37,721 bases of DNA from Aeromicrobium flavum. Lineage in GTDB: Bacteria; Actinomycetota; Actinomycetes; Propionibacteriales; Nocardioidaceae. Shown here one piece after another: positions 9,084 through 24,830 of this stretch (the first letter of the stretch is position 1; every line of letters starts with the position of its first letter). The position numbers and the translations under genes were made by a program. A model generated the notes under the pieces. It was given only the letters and a program-made list of their open reading frames with translations, was not told the origin of the DNA and made no database searches. The stretch covers positions 1 to 37,721 of the forward strand of contig NZ_BJZQ01000021.1 of the NCBI RefSeq assembly GCF_007992115.1, in the 5' to 3' direction.

Positions 9084-9647
9084 TCAGCGACGCGTGGCGA
9101 TGATGAGGCTGGCGTCGGGGTCGATCAGCATCTCGACCGCGGCGAAGCGCTCGTCGGTGAGCCACTGCTCGCGCACGGTGTCGACCTGGCCGTCGACGAT
9201 CGGCGGCCAGAACGGCGACGGGACGAAGTCGTCGAGCACGGCGATGCCGCCCGGCTCGAGGAGGTCGGCCAGGACGTCGATGCTCGCCATCACGTCGCGC
9301 ACGTCGACGAACAGCAGGGAGAACGGGGCGTACTGCTCGAGCACGGTCCAGTCGCCGCACGTGACCTCGACGTTCTCGGCGTCGTGGAAGATGCCCTGCA
9401 CGTCCTTCGACAGGCCGGGGTCGAGCTCGGCCGTGACGATGTGAGCGCCCTTAGGAGCACCGCTGGACAGCCAGGCCGAGCCGACGCCGCAGCCGGTGCC
9501 CAGCTCGGCGAGCGTGCCGGTGCGCGAGGCGGCCAGCGTGGCCAGCAGGCGGCCGGTCTCGCTGCGGGTCGAGGTGATGAAGCCACGGCGCCGGGACAAG
9601 TCCAACGCGCGGGCAACCAGATCGGGAACCTCGGCCGGTGCGCTCAT
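9084..9647 (-). CDS. O-methyltransferase-like SAM-dependent methyltransferase
   Basis: 187 aa with a class I methyltransferase fold: motif I LAELGTGCGVGSAWL, motif II IVTAELDPG, then VEVTCGDW, FSLLFVDVRD and a late LLEPGGIAVLDDFVPS, as in the family-3 O-methyltransferases (CaiE/YrrM type). The substrate is unknown. ATG 9647 is preferred because AACACT (9654-9659) lies 6 bases upstream as a -10 box for a leaderless start; an in-frame ATG at 9704 would add 19 weakly conserved residues. It is divergent from the leuB leader region. Confidence 0.82.
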   Translation of the reverse strand: MSAPAEVPDLVARALDLSRRRGFITSTRSETGRLLATLAASRTGTLAELGTGCGVGSAWLSSGAPKGAHIVTAELDPGLSKDVQGIFHDAENVEVTCGDWTVLEQYAPFSLLFVDVRDVMASIDVLADLLEPGGIAVLDDFVPSPFWPPIVDGQVDTVREQWLTDERFAAVEMLIDPDASLIIATRR

Positions 9648-9741
9648 CCGACCAGTGTTCCACGGTGCTGCCGGGACAGGCGGGACGCTCACGGGGTGAG
9701 ACACGTGTCACGAGGTGCTTCCCGTGACCCCCGTCGACGGG

Positions 9742-9747
9742 TAGGCT
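9742..9747 (+). promoter_or_regulatory. -10 box of the leuB leader transcript
   Basis: TAGGCT lies 7 bases before the ATG of the leader peptide, which would place the transcript start at that ATG. No convincing -35 box is seen. Confidence 0.45.
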
Positions 9748-9754
9748 CACCGCC

Positions 9755-9802
9755 ATGCGGAAGCAGCTCGTACTCATCGCTTGCCGCGGCAGGACCTCCT
9801 AG
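9755..9802 (+). CDS. Candidate leader peptide MRKQLVLIACRGRTS upstream of leuB
   Basis: A 15-residue ORF with the run Leu-Val-Leu-Ile followed by Ala-Cys. It begins 7 bases after a TAGGCT box, so would be translated from a leaderless mRNA. The 5' arm of a 10-bp hairpin starts inside it (9784), at the spacing expected if a ribosome stalled on the Leu/Val/Ile codons were to disrupt that hairpin. This is the layout of a branched-chain amino acid attenuator upstream of leuB and ilvE. A cysteine response is a lesser alternative because of the single Cys codon. Confidence 0.5.
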   Translation: MRKQLVLIACRGRTS

Positions 9803-9819
9803 GGCCACACCTGCCGCGG
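9784..9819 (+). promoter_or_regulatory. Hairpin overlapping the leuB leader ORF
   Basis: CCGCGGCAGG (9784-9793) and CCTGCCGCGG (9810-9819) are perfect 10-base complements around a 16-base loop that contains the leader stop codon. No T-run follows, so it may act by anti-termination, Rho or RNA folding rather than as a simple intrinsic terminator. A further odd palindrome ACCAGGACCTGGT lies at 9862-9874. Confidence 0.55.
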
Positions 9820-9990
9820 AGTTTCGGCGTTGGCTCGACGACTCTGCAGCAGATGTTCTGGACCAGGACCTGGTTCTCCTCCTCTGAAATCGCTGATCGA
9901 CGTCACCCGTCTCAGCTCGTGGCCCCGCAGGGTCGTCGGTCCCGTCGGATCCCGCACGACACCCCCCGCCACTGCATCAGAGGAGCCATC

Positions 9991-10080
9991 ATGTTCGACC
10001 CGACCATCGCCATCGAATGGGGACCGGCACACCTGCGCGACGACAGCGCGGAGTTCGACGGCGTCCCCGAGGACAACTGA
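9991..10080 (+). CDS. 29-aa acidic small ORF between leader and leuB
   Basis: Begins ATG TTC GAC CCG ACC with AGAGGAG (9979-9985) 5 bases upstream, a better RBS than most genes here. It encodes MFDPTIAIEWG... ending in FDGVPEDN, with seven Asp/Glu residues and no hydrophobic stretch. It fills part of the 432-bp gap between the O-methyltransferase and leuB. I recognise no family. Either it is a real small protein or a second translated regulatory ORF in the leuB leader; its own stop is 56 bp before leuB. Confidence 0.45.
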   Translation: MFDPTIAIEWGPAHLRDDSAEFDGVPEDN

Positions 10081-10124
10081 CCGGATCGCGAGACCCTCGT
10101 TTCAGCATCTGAGATCGGCAGTTC

Positions 10125-10130
10125 TAGGAT
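10125..10130 (+). promoter_or_regulatory. -10 box immediately upstream of leuB
   Basis: TAGGAT ends 6 bases before the leuB ATG; TTCAGC at 10101-10106 is a weak -35 at 18-base spacing. It suggests a leaderless leuB transcript in addition to any read-through from the upstream leader. GGATGG is the only RBS-like sequence. Confidence 0.45.
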
Positions 10131-10136
10131 GGACTC

Positions 10137-11195
10137 ATGACCAGCACTTACTCGCTCGCGGTCGTTGCCGGTGACGGCATCGGCCCCGAGGTCACCGACC
10201 AGGCCCTGAAGGTTCTCGACGTCGTCGCCGCCGATGCGGGGCTGACGTTCGACCGGACGGCCTACGACCTCGGCGCCCGCCGCTGGCACGCCACGGGCGA
10301 GACCCTGCCCGACAGCGTGCTCGAGGAGATCCGCGGGCACGACGCGATCCTGCTGGGCGCCGTCGGCGACCCGTCGGTGCCGTCGGGCGTGCTGGAGCGC
10401 GGCCTGCTTCTGCGGCTGCGCTTCGAGCTCGACCACTACGTCAACCTGCGCCCGTCGAAGCTGTTCCCCGGCGTCCCCACGCCGTTGGCTGACCCGGGCG
10501 AGATCGACTTCGTGGTCGTCCGCGAGGGCACCGAGGGACCGTACGTCGGCAACGGCGGCGCGATCCGCGTGGGCACGCCGCACGAGGTCGCCACCGAGGT
10601 CAGCCTCAACACCGCCTTCGGCGTCGAGCGGGTCGTCCGTGACGCGTTCGCCCGGGCCCAGGCCCGGCCGCGCCGCAAGCTGACGCTCGTGCACAAGAAC
10701 AACGTGCTCGTGCACGCCGGTCACCTCTGGAGCCGCACGGTCGAGGCCGTCGGCGCGGAGTTCCCCGACGTCACCGTCGACTACCTGCACGTCGACGCCG
10801 CCACGATCTTCCTGGCCACCGACCCGAGCCGGTTCGACGTCATCGTCACCGACAACCTGTTCGGCGACATCCTCACCGATCTCGCCGCCGCCATCACCGG
10901 TGGCATCGGCCTGGCCGCGAGCGGCAACGTCAACCCCGATCGCTCGTCGCCCAGCATGTTCGAGCCGGTCCATGGCTCGGCGCCCGACATCGCGGGTCAG
11001 TCGAAGGCCGATCCCACCGCCGCGATCCTCTCGGCGGGCCTGCTGCTGGAGCACCTCGGCCACGCCGCCGAGGCCCAGCGCATCACCGCGGCCGTCGAGG
11101 CCGACATCGCTGCCCGTCAGGGTCAGCCGCGGTCGACGCAGGAGGTGGGGGAGGCCATCGCCGAGCGGGTGGCCGCGGAGGTACCGGTCGCCTGA
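10137..11195 (+). CDS. leuB: 3-isopropylmalate dehydrogenase
   Basis: 352 aa. NAD-dependent oxidative decarboxylation of 3-isopropylmalate to 2-ketoisocaproate, the leucine-specific branch. Family signatures: [11 protein letters not shown] at residues 9-19, [20 protein letters not shown] (substrate Arg residues), [11 protein letters not shown], the metal-binding [26 protein letters not shown] and the NAD-binding [21 protein letters not shown]. This is the short actinobacterial form. ilvE follows after 34 bp with its own RBS, so the two may share a transcript; both act on branched-chain keto acids. Confidence 0.95.
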   Translation: MTSTYSLAVVAGDGIGPEVTDQALKVLDVVAADAGLTFDRTAYDLGARRWHATGETLPDSVLEEIRGHDAILLGAVGDPSVPSGVLERGLLLRLRFELDHYVNLRPSKLFPGVPTPLADPGEIDFVVVREGTEGPYVGNGGAIRVGTPHEVATEVSLNTAFGVERVVRDAFARAQARPRRKLTLVHKNNVLVHAGHLWSRTVEAVGAEFPDVTVDYLHVDAATIFLATDPSRFDVIVTDNLFGDILTDLAAAITGGIGLAASGNVNPDRSSPSMFEPVHGSAPDIAGQSKADPTAAILSAGLLLEHLGHAAEAQRITAAVEADIAARQGQPRSTQEVGEAIAERVAAEVPVA

Positions 11196-11229
11196 CGACC
11201 CCACCTCCATCCATCTCGAAAGGACTATC

Positions 11230-12333
11230 GTGTCCGGCATGACCACCCCCGCGTTCTCACCGAGGATCGAAGCCAATCCGAACGCGCGCAGCGCCGCCGA
11301 CCGTGCCGGGATCCTGACCGACCCCGGCTTCGGCAACTACTTCACCGACCACATGTTCCTGGCCGAGTGGACGCCCGAGCAGGACTGGCACGACGCCCGC
11401 GTCGTCCCGTACGGCCCGCTGTCCCTCGACCCGGCCACGGCGGTCCTGCACTACGCGCAGGAGATCTTCGAGGGCCTCAAGGCCTACACCCACGCCGACG
11501 GCTCGGTGTGGCTGTTCCGTCCCGAGGCGAATGCCGCCCGCATGCAGCGCTCGGCGCACCGCCTCGCGCTGCCGGAGCTGCCGGTCGAGTGGTTCATCGG
11601 CTCGGTCAAGGCGCTCATCGAGGCCGATCGCGAGTGGGTGCCCACGGGCGAGGAGCGCAGCCTCTACCTGCGCCCGTTCATGTTCGCCTCGGAGGTCTTC
11701 CTCGGCGTCCGGCCCAGCCAGCACGTCACCTACTCGGTGATCGCCTCGCCGGCCGGCGCCTACTTCGCCGAGGGCGTCAAGCCCGTCGACATCTGGCTCT
11801 CCAGCGAGTACAGCCGCGCGGGTGCCGGTGGCACGGGCGCGGCCAAGTGCGGCGGCAACTACGCCGCCAGCCTGCTCCCGCAGCAGGAGGCCTCGGCCCA
11901 CGGCTGCGCGCAGGTGGCCTTCCTCGACTCCGTCGAGCACCGGTGGGTCGAGGAGCTCGGCGGCATGAACCTCTACTTCGTCCAGGCCGACGGCTCGATC
12001 GTCACGCCCGAGCTGAGCGGCTCGATCCTCGAGGGCGTCACGCGCGACTCGATCCTGGCCATCGCGAAGGACCTCGGTCACGAGGTCATCGAGCGCCGGG
12101 TCTCGATCGACGACTGGCGCGACGGGGTCGCCGACGGCACGATCACCGAGGTCTTCGCCTGCGGCACGGCCGCGGTCGTCACCCCGGTCGGCAAACTCAA
12201 GTGGGACGGCGGCGAGGTCGTCAGCGCCGAGGGCGAGTCGGGCAAGGTCACCGCCGACATCCGCGCGGCCCTGGTCGACATCCAGTACGGCCGCGCCGAG
12301 GACCGCCACGGCTGGATGACGCGCGCCCTCTGA
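11230..12333 (+). CDS. ilvE: Branched-chain amino acid aminotransferase
   Basis: 367 aa, PLP class IV. Final transamination giving Leu, Val and Ile with glutamate as donor. Signatures: HYAQEIFEGLKAYTHADG (residues 74-91), YLRPFMFASEVFLGVRPS, the catalytic Lys206 in GGTGAAKCGGNYAASL, EELGGMNLYFV and FACGTAAVVTPVG. I chose GTG 11230 because GAAAGGA ends 5 bases upstream; ATG 11239 (MTTPAF) would be 14 bases from it. A strong terminator hairpin follows at 12346-12374. Confidence 0.95.
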   Translation: MSGMTTPAFSPRIEANPNARSAADRAGILTDPGFGNYFTDHMFLAEWTPEQDWHDARVVPYGPLSLDPATAVLHYAQEIFEGLKAYTHADGSVWLFRPEANAARMQRSAHRLALPELPVEWFIGSVKALIEADREWVPTGEERSLYLRPFMFASEVFLGVRPSQHVTYSVIASPAGAYFAEGVKPVDIWLSSEYSRAGAGGTGAAKCGGNYAASLLPQQEASAHGCAQVAFLDSVEHRWVEELGGMNLYFVQADGSIVTPELSGSILEGVTRDSILAIAKDLGHEVIERRVSIDDWRDGVADGTITEVFACGTAAVVTPVGKLKWDGGEVVSAEGESGKVTADIRAALVDIQYGRAEDRHGWMTRAL

Positions 12334-12345
12334 CTCACACGCACG

Positions 12346-12374
12346 AGTGCCCCGGGTCGACGACTCGGGGCACT
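12346..12374 (+). terminator. Terminator hairpin after ilvE
   Basis: AGTGCCCCG and CGGGGCACT pair over 9 bp and the stem can extend inward through GGTC/GACT (one G-U) around a GAC loop. It ends in TTC rather than a long T-run. It lies 13 bp after the ilvE stop. Confidence 0.65.
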
Positions 12375-12485
12375 TCGAACCGCCGACGGTCCTGACTCGC
12401 GGACCTTCGACCCCGTCTTGATCACGATGCCAGCCGGCGTGTCGAACTGGGCCGCGGGACCTCCCCGACCCGCACGGGCGTCGAC

Positions 12486-12538
12486 GGCGGTGAGCTGAGT
12501 CCCACCACGGCGGTTCCGGTGGGACCACACTCACCGCC
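12486..12538 (-). terminator. Nested hairpin after the lemA gene
   Basis: Outer arms GGCGGTGAG (12486-12494) and CTCACCGCC (12530-12538) enclose inner arms GTCCCACC (12499-12506) and GGTGGGAC (12518-12525). It abuts the lemA stop codon on the minus strand, so is read as its terminator. There is no T-run. Confidence 0.55.
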
Positions 12539-13096
12539 TCAGAACTGCACGGTCGGCGGGACGTCCTGGCCGGCGGGCGCGTCGTAGAACGGGCGCTCCT
12601 TCACGCCGGCGACGCCGGTGAAGAACAGCCACGGGATGGTGCGGACCAGCTCGTTGAGTCGGCGCACCGCGTCGTTGTAGTACTGGCGCGCGAACGAGAG
12701 CTTGTCCTCGGTGTCGCTCAGCTCGGACTGCAGCTGCTGGAAGTTCGCCGAGGCCTTGAGGTCGGGGTACGCCTCGGCCACGGCCATGACGTCGACGAGG
12801 GCCCGGTCGAGCCGACCCTCGGCGGCGGCGCGCTGCTCGACCGAGCCGGAGCCGGCGGCCTGGGTGACGCCGGTGCGAGCGGCGGTGACCTCCTCGAACA
12901 CCCCGCGCTCGTGCTCGGCGTAGCCCTTGACCGTGGTGACCAGGTTGGGGATGAGGTCGGCGCGGCGGGTCAGCTGGACGTCGATGCCGCCGAGCGCCTC
13001 CTGGGCGCCGATGTCGGCGGTGCGGAGGCGGTTGAACGCGACGACGCCGAACAGCACGAGGGCGACGACGATCGCGACGATGATCCAGATCAGCAC
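12539..13096 (-). CDS. lemA: LemA family protein
   Basis: 185 aa. An N-terminal TM segment (about 2-21, LIWIIVAIVVALVLFGVVAF) is followed by a long helical domain with the LemA hallmarks NRLRTADIGAQEALGGIDVQL, RRADLIPNLVTTVKGYAEHE, AYPDLKASANFQQLQSELSDTEDKLSFARQYYNDAVRRLN and a C-terminal aromatic ERPFYD. LemA proteins are membrane-anchored with the coiled domain outside or cytoplasmic depending on the model, and their role is unclear. GTG start 13096 has GGAGG 5-8 bases upstream. A DUF2207 gene lies just upstream on the same strand, the usual LemA partner. Confidence 0.88.
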   Translation of the reverse strand: MLIWIIVAIVVALVLFGVVAFNRLRTADIGAQEALGGIDVQLTRRADLIPNLVTTVKGYAEHERGVFEEVTAARTGVTQAAGSGSVEQRAAAEGRLDRALVDVMAVAEAYPDLKASANFQQLQSELSDTEDKLSFARQYYNDAVRRLNELVRTIPWLFFTGVAGVKERPFYDAPAGQDVPPTVQF

Positions 13097-13166
13097 GGGA
13101 ACCTCCGGGGTCGTGGGGTGGTCGGAACTCTACTGGCGCGCGAGGGGCGGGTGCCGGTGGCGCGCG

Positions 13167-16488
<3,322 letters not shown>

Positions 16489-16493
16489 TCGCC

Positions 16494-17537
16494 ATGATCA
16501 AGGTTGCCGTCACCGGGGCCACGGGGTACGCCGGCGGCGAGGTGCTGCGGCTGTTGCTGCAGCACCCCGACGCCGAGATCGGCGCGCTCACCGCCGGCTC
16601 CAGCGCGGGCTCGCGCTTCGGCCAGCACCAGCCGCACCTGCTGCCGCTGGCCGACCGCGTGGTCGCCGAGACGACCCCCGAGAACCTCGCGGGTCACGAC
16701 GTCGTGTTCCTGGCGCTGCCGCACGGGCACTCGGGCGCGGTCGCGGCGCAGCTGCCCGACGACGTGCTCGTCATCGACTGCGGGGCCGACCACCGGCTCG
16801 AGAGCTCCGACGACTGGGCCGCCTACTACGGCGGCGAGCACGCGGGCACCTGGCCGTACGGGATGCCCGAGCTCATCACCGGCCCGGGCGCGCGGCAGCG
16901 CGACGCCCTGCCCGGCGCGCGGCGGGTGGCCGTGCCCGGCTGCAACGTCACCGCGGTGACGCTGGGCCTGCAGCCGGCCGTCGCGGCAGGGCTCGTCGAG
17001 CCGACCGACCTCGTGGCCGTGCTGGCCAACGGGTTCTCCGGCGCGGGCAAGGCGCTCAAGCCGCACCTGCTCGCGTCCGAGGGCCTCGGCTCCGCGTCGC
17101 CCTACGGCGTCGGCGGCAGCCACCGGCACATCCCCGAGATTGCCCAGAACCTGACGCGCGCCGGCGCCGACGAGGTGACCATCTCGTTCACGCCGACGCT
17201 CGTGCCGATGGCCCGGGGGATCCTGGCGACCGCGACGGCGAAGCTGGCCGCCGGGGCCGGCGCGGCGTCCGTCCGCGCCGCCTACGAGGAGGCCTACGGC
17301 GAGGAGCCGTTCGTGCACCTGCTGCCCGAGGGCCAGTGGCCCACGACGGCGGCCACCCTGGGCGCCAACACCGCGCTCGTGCAGGTCGCGGTCGACGAGC
17401 GCGTCGGTCGCCTCGTCACCGTCACCGCCATCGACAACCTCGTCAAAGGCACTGCCGGCGGCGCGATCCAGTCGATGAACCTCGCGCTCGGACTTCCCGA
17501 GACCACCGGACTCACCACGATCGGAGTCGCACCATGA
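16494..17537 (+). CDS. argC: N-acetyl-gamma-glutamyl-phosphate reductase
   Basis: 347 aa. NADPH-dependent reduction of N-acetylglutamyl phosphate to the semialdehyde. N-terminal Rossmann motif [16 protein letters not shown] (residues 6-21), [10 protein letters not shown], and catalytic Cys150 in [13 protein letters not shown], the actinobacterial variant of the family's GCY(P/A)T motif. HIPEIAQNL and [13 protein letters not shown] mark the substrate domain. Its stop overlaps the argJ ATG (ATGA at 17534-17537). Confidence 0.95.
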   Translation: MIKVAVTGATGYAGGEVLRLLLQHPDAEIGALTAGSSAGSRFGQHQPHLLPLADRVVAETTPENLAGHDVVFLALPHGHSGAVAAQLPDDVLVIDCGADHRLESSDDWAAYYGGEHAGTWPYGMPELITGPGARQRDALPGARRVAVPGCNVTAVTLGLQPAVAAGLVEPTDLVAVLANGFSGAGKALKPHLLASEGLGSASPYGVGGSHRHIPEIAQNLTRAGADEVTISFTPTLVPMARGILATATAKLAAGAGAASVRAAYEEAYGEEPFVHLLPEGQWPTTAATLGANTALVQVAVDERVGRLVTVTAIDNLVKGTAGGAIQSMNLALGLPETTGLTTIGVAP

Positions 17538-18685
17538 GCGTCACAGCTTCGCAGGGCTTCCGGGCCGCGGGCGTCACCGCCGGCCTGAAGGACTCGGGCA
17601 AGCCCGACATCTCGCTCGTCGTCAACGACGGGCCGTCGGCCGCCGCCGCGGCCGTCTTCACCTCGAACCGCTGCAAGGCCCACCCGGTGCTGTGGAGCGA
17701 GCAGGCGATCCGGGGCGGCACCGCCCGCGCGATCGTGCTCAACTCCGGCGGCGCCAACTGCTACACCGGCCCCGAGGGCTTCGCCGCCACCCACCGCACC
17801 GCCGAGCGCGTCGCCGAGCAGCTCGGCCTGGGCGCGATCGACGTCCAGGTCTGCTCCACGGGTCTCATCGGCCGGCTGCTGGACGAGCCGAAGGTGCTGG
17901 CCGGCGTCGATGCCGCCGTCGCGGCGCTCTCGCCCGAGGGCGGGTCGGACGCGGCCACGGCGATCATGACCACCGACACGGTCAGCAAGCAGTCCGTCGT
18001 GCAGGGCGACGGCTGGGTGATCGGCGGCATGGCCAAGGGCGCGGGCATGCTCGCGCCGGCGCTGGCCACGATGCTCGTCGTCATCACGACCGACGCCGAC
18101 CTCGACTCCGCCACGCTCGACACGGCGCTGCGGTCGGCGTCCGCCGCGACCTTCGACCGGCTCGACTCCGACGGCTGCCAGTCCACGAACGACACGGTGC
18201 TGCTGATGGCGTCCGGTGCGTCCGGGGTCGCGCCCGACGTCGCCGCGTTCACCGAGGCGCTCACGACGGTGTGCCGCGACCTGGCGATGCAGCTGCTGGC
18301 CGACGCCGAGGGCGCCGACCACGAGATCGCGATCACGACCGTCAACGCCGCGAGCGAGGCCGACGCGCTGGAGGTCGGCCGGTCGGTCGCCCGCAGCAAC
18401 CTGTTCAAGTGCGCGATCTTCGGCAAGGACCCGAACTGGGGCCGCATCCTGGCCTCGGCGGGCACGACGAGCGCCGCGTTCGACCCGCTCGACCTCGACG
18501 TGGCGATCAACGACGTCTGGGTGTGCCGTCAGTCGGGCGTCGGTGAGTCGATCGACCTGGTCGACCTCGAGCCCCGGTCGGTCACGGTCACGATCGACCT
18601 CAAGGCCGGCGACGCGTCCGCGACGATCTGGACGAACGACCTGACGCAGGCCTACGTCTACGAGAACTCCGCCTACTCCAGCTGA
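17534..18685 (+). CDS. argJ: Glutamate N-acetyltransferase / ornithine acetyltransferase
   Basis: 383 aa. Transfers the acetyl group from N-acetylornithine to glutamate, recycling it. The protein self-cleaves before the nucleophilic Thr179 in [25 protein letters not shown] and the downstream [17 protein letters not shown] and [15 protein letters not shown] motifs are diagnostic. The presence of ArgJ explains the absence of an argE gene. It overlaps argC by 4 bases; argB starts 9 bases downstream with GAGGA as RBS. Confidence 0.95.
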   Translation: MSVTASQGFRAAGVTAGLKDSGKPDISLVVNDGPSAAAAAVFTSNRCKAHPVLWSEQAIRGGTARAIVLNSGGANCYTGPEGFAATHRTAERVAEQLGLGAIDVQVCSTGLIGRLLDEPKVLAGVDAAVAALSPEGGSDAATAIMTTDTVSKQSVVQGDGWVIGGMAKGAGMLAPALATMLVVITTDADLDSATLDTALRSASAATFDRLDSDGCQSTNDTVLLMASGASGVAPDVAAFTEALTTVCRDLAMQLLADAEGADHEIAITTVNAASEADALEVGRSVARSNLFKCAIFGKDPNWGRILASAGTTSAAFDPLDLDVAINDVWVCRQSGVGESIDLVDLEPRSVTVTIDLKAGDASATIWTNDLTQAYVYENSAYSS

Positions 18686-18694
18686 GGACCAGCG

Positions 18695-19653
18695 ATGAGC
18701 GACAACGAACTGAAGCAGTGGGAGCCCGAGGCCTGGGCCGCCGCGACGAACAAGGCCGCGACGCTGGCGCACGCGCTGCCGTGGCTGAAGGCGTACCACG
18801 GCAAGGTCGTCGTGGTGAAGTACGGCGGCAACGCCATGACCGACGAGCGGCTCAAGCGCGCCTTCGCCGAGGACATCGTGTTCCTGCGGCTGGCCGGCTT
18901 CAAGCCGGTCGTCGTGCACGGCGGAGGTCCGCAGATCAGCGCGATGCTCGAGCGGCTGCAGATCGAGTCGGAGTTCCGCGGCGGCCTGCGCGTCACCACC
19001 CCCGAGGCGATGGAGGTCGTCCGGATGGTGCTCAAGGGCCAGGTCGGTCCTGAGCTGGTCGGCCTGCTGAACACGCACGGCGACCTGGCGGTCGGCCTCT
19101 CGGGTGAGGACGGCGGCCTGTTCCGTGCCGAGCGCACGCAGCCGATCGTCGACGGCGAGCCGGTCGACGTCGGGCTGGTCGGCGAGGTCGTGGGCGTCCG
19201 CCCCGAGGCCGTCGTCGACCTGATCGACGCCGGGCGGATCCCCGTCGTCTCGACGATCGCGCCGGACGCCGACGGCCAGGTCCTCAACGTCAACGCCGAC
19301 ACCGCGGCGTCCGCGCTCGCGGTGGCGCTCGGCGCCGAGAAGCTGCTGGTGCTCACCGACGTCGAGGGCCTGTACGCCGACTGGCCGACCAGCTCGGACG
19401 TCATCGGCGAGATCAGCCCCGAGTCGCTCGAGGCGATCCTGCCGTCGCTGGCCAGCGGCATGATCCCCAAGATGACCGCGTGCCTGAAGGCCGTCCGCGG
19501 CGGCGTCAAGCGCGCCACGGTGGTCGACGGGCGCGAGGAGCACGCCGTGCTGCTGGAGATCTTCACCGACGAGGGCGTCGGCACCCAGGTGCTCGACGGC
19601 GCCCAGACCAAGATCCGGTCGGCCCTCTACACGACCAGCGCGAAGGAGACGTC

Positions 19654-19657
<4 letters not shown>
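18695..19657 (+). CDS. argB: Acetylglutamate kinase
   Basis: 320 aa. ATP-dependent phosphorylation of N-acetylglutamate, normally the arginine-inhibited step. Features: [12 protein letters not shown] (phosphate-binding Lys/Gly), [16 protein letters not shown] (substrate/ATP), [29 protein letters not shown] and [18 protein letters not shown]. The N-terminal helix before the kinase core (about residues 1-30) is the feature associated with hexameric, arginine-sensitive forms. Stop overlaps the argD start (GTGA at 19654-19657). Confidence 0.95.
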
Positions 19658-23853
<4,196 letters not shown>

Positions 23854-23856
23854 GGC

Positions 23857-24813
23857 TCACCAGCGGTTGTGCGCCTGCTCGGCCCAGCCGAGCAGGCCAT
23901 CCAGCCGGTACTCGATGCCCCGCCCGCCGCGGGCCCAGCCCGACCAGCGGCCGAACGCCTGGTGCGTGCGCGAGGCGATGACGCCCGCGTTGGTCGACGC
24001 GACGCGGCGGTGGAAGGGCGTGAGGACGGCCTCGACGTCGGGTCCGGTGACGGTCCAGGTCGACGTGGGGTCCTCGAGGTCGTACTCCCACGCGAGGTCG
24101 TCATCCCAGTGGTGCAGGCGCCCGTCGACGAACAGGCCGTTCTCGGTCTGGCCGGTGCCGTCGGTCCATTTGCCGCCCACCTGCAGCCCGAGCCGTCGTC
24201 CCGCCACGTCGCCGCTGCCGGCGCCCCAGTTCCACGTCATCCGGTAGGGCCACACCCCGCGGCCGCGATCGAGGACACCCCATCCGGCGACGACGGCCTC
24301 GCGCTCGCCGTCGACCTCGATCGTGCCGCTGAGGGGGCGGGCCAGCTCCTTCAGCGTGTACTGGAAGCGTCGCGGGCTCCACGGCACGACGACGCCGAGG
24401 CCGTCGTCGCCGCCCACGGCCTCCAGGGCCACCTTGACCCGCTCGTGCTCGACGCGGATGCGGGTGCCCCGGCCGTGGTCGGAGAAGGTCAGCGGACCGC
24501 TGGTGGCGGTGATCGGGGGCAGCCCGTCCGGCAGGCCGGGCCGCAGGGGTCCGAGCCCGGTCGTGTCGAGGCTGACCTCGTGGTGGCGCATGCGGTCGTA
24601 CGCGTAGATCTGCGTCAGGTTCGCGTAGTCGAGGTCGGCGATCGTGAGACCGAGGACGAAGCGGCGCGTCATGATGCCCCAGTACTCCCAGCGCTTCACG
24701 CGGCCGGTGCGGGGGAGGTCCGTGCGGTGCAGCGCGCGGCGGCTCCAGCCGACCGCCTCGGGGTTCAGCCGGCGGCCGACCGCGAGGTCGACGGGCTCGG
24801 CGATCTCAGGCAT
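23857..24813 (-). CDS. DUF2804 domain protein
   Basis: 318 aa, covering a full DUF2804 domain: GRVKRWEYWGIMTRRFVLGLTIADLDYANL near the start, LARPLSGTIEVDG, GWGVLDRGRGVWPYRMTWNWGAGSG, and a C-terminal W-rich segment. Members are uncharacterised; the beta-rich sequence resembles lipocalin-like folds. Start ATG 24813 has TAGGCT (24821-24826) 7 bases upstream, indicating a leaderless transcript. No membrane segment or signal peptide seen. Role is unknown. Confidence 0.82.
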   Translation of the reverse strand: MPEIAEPVDLAVGRRLNPEAVGWSRRALHRTDLPRTGRVKRWEYWGIMTRRFVLGLTIADLDYANLTQIYAYDRMRHHEVSLDTTGLGPLRPGLPDGLPPITATSGPLTFSDHGRGTRIRVEHERVKVALEAVGGDDGLGVVVPWSPRRFQYTLKELARPLSGTIEVDGEREAVVAGWGVLDRGRGVWPYRMTWNWGAGSGDVAGRRLGLQVGGKWTDGTGQTENGLFVDGRLHHWDDDLAWEYDLEDPTSTWTVTGPDVEAVLTPFHRRVASTNAGVIASRTHQAFGRWSGWARGGRGIEYRLDGLLGWAEQAHNRW

Positions 24814-24830
24814 GGCACGAAGCCTAGGGG

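Noticed and set aside
9756..9887. Frame ending DQDLVLLL just upstream of the 29-aa ORF as an alternative leader peptide
   Set aside because: No ATG, GTG or TTG occurs in that frame in the leader region, so it cannot start there.
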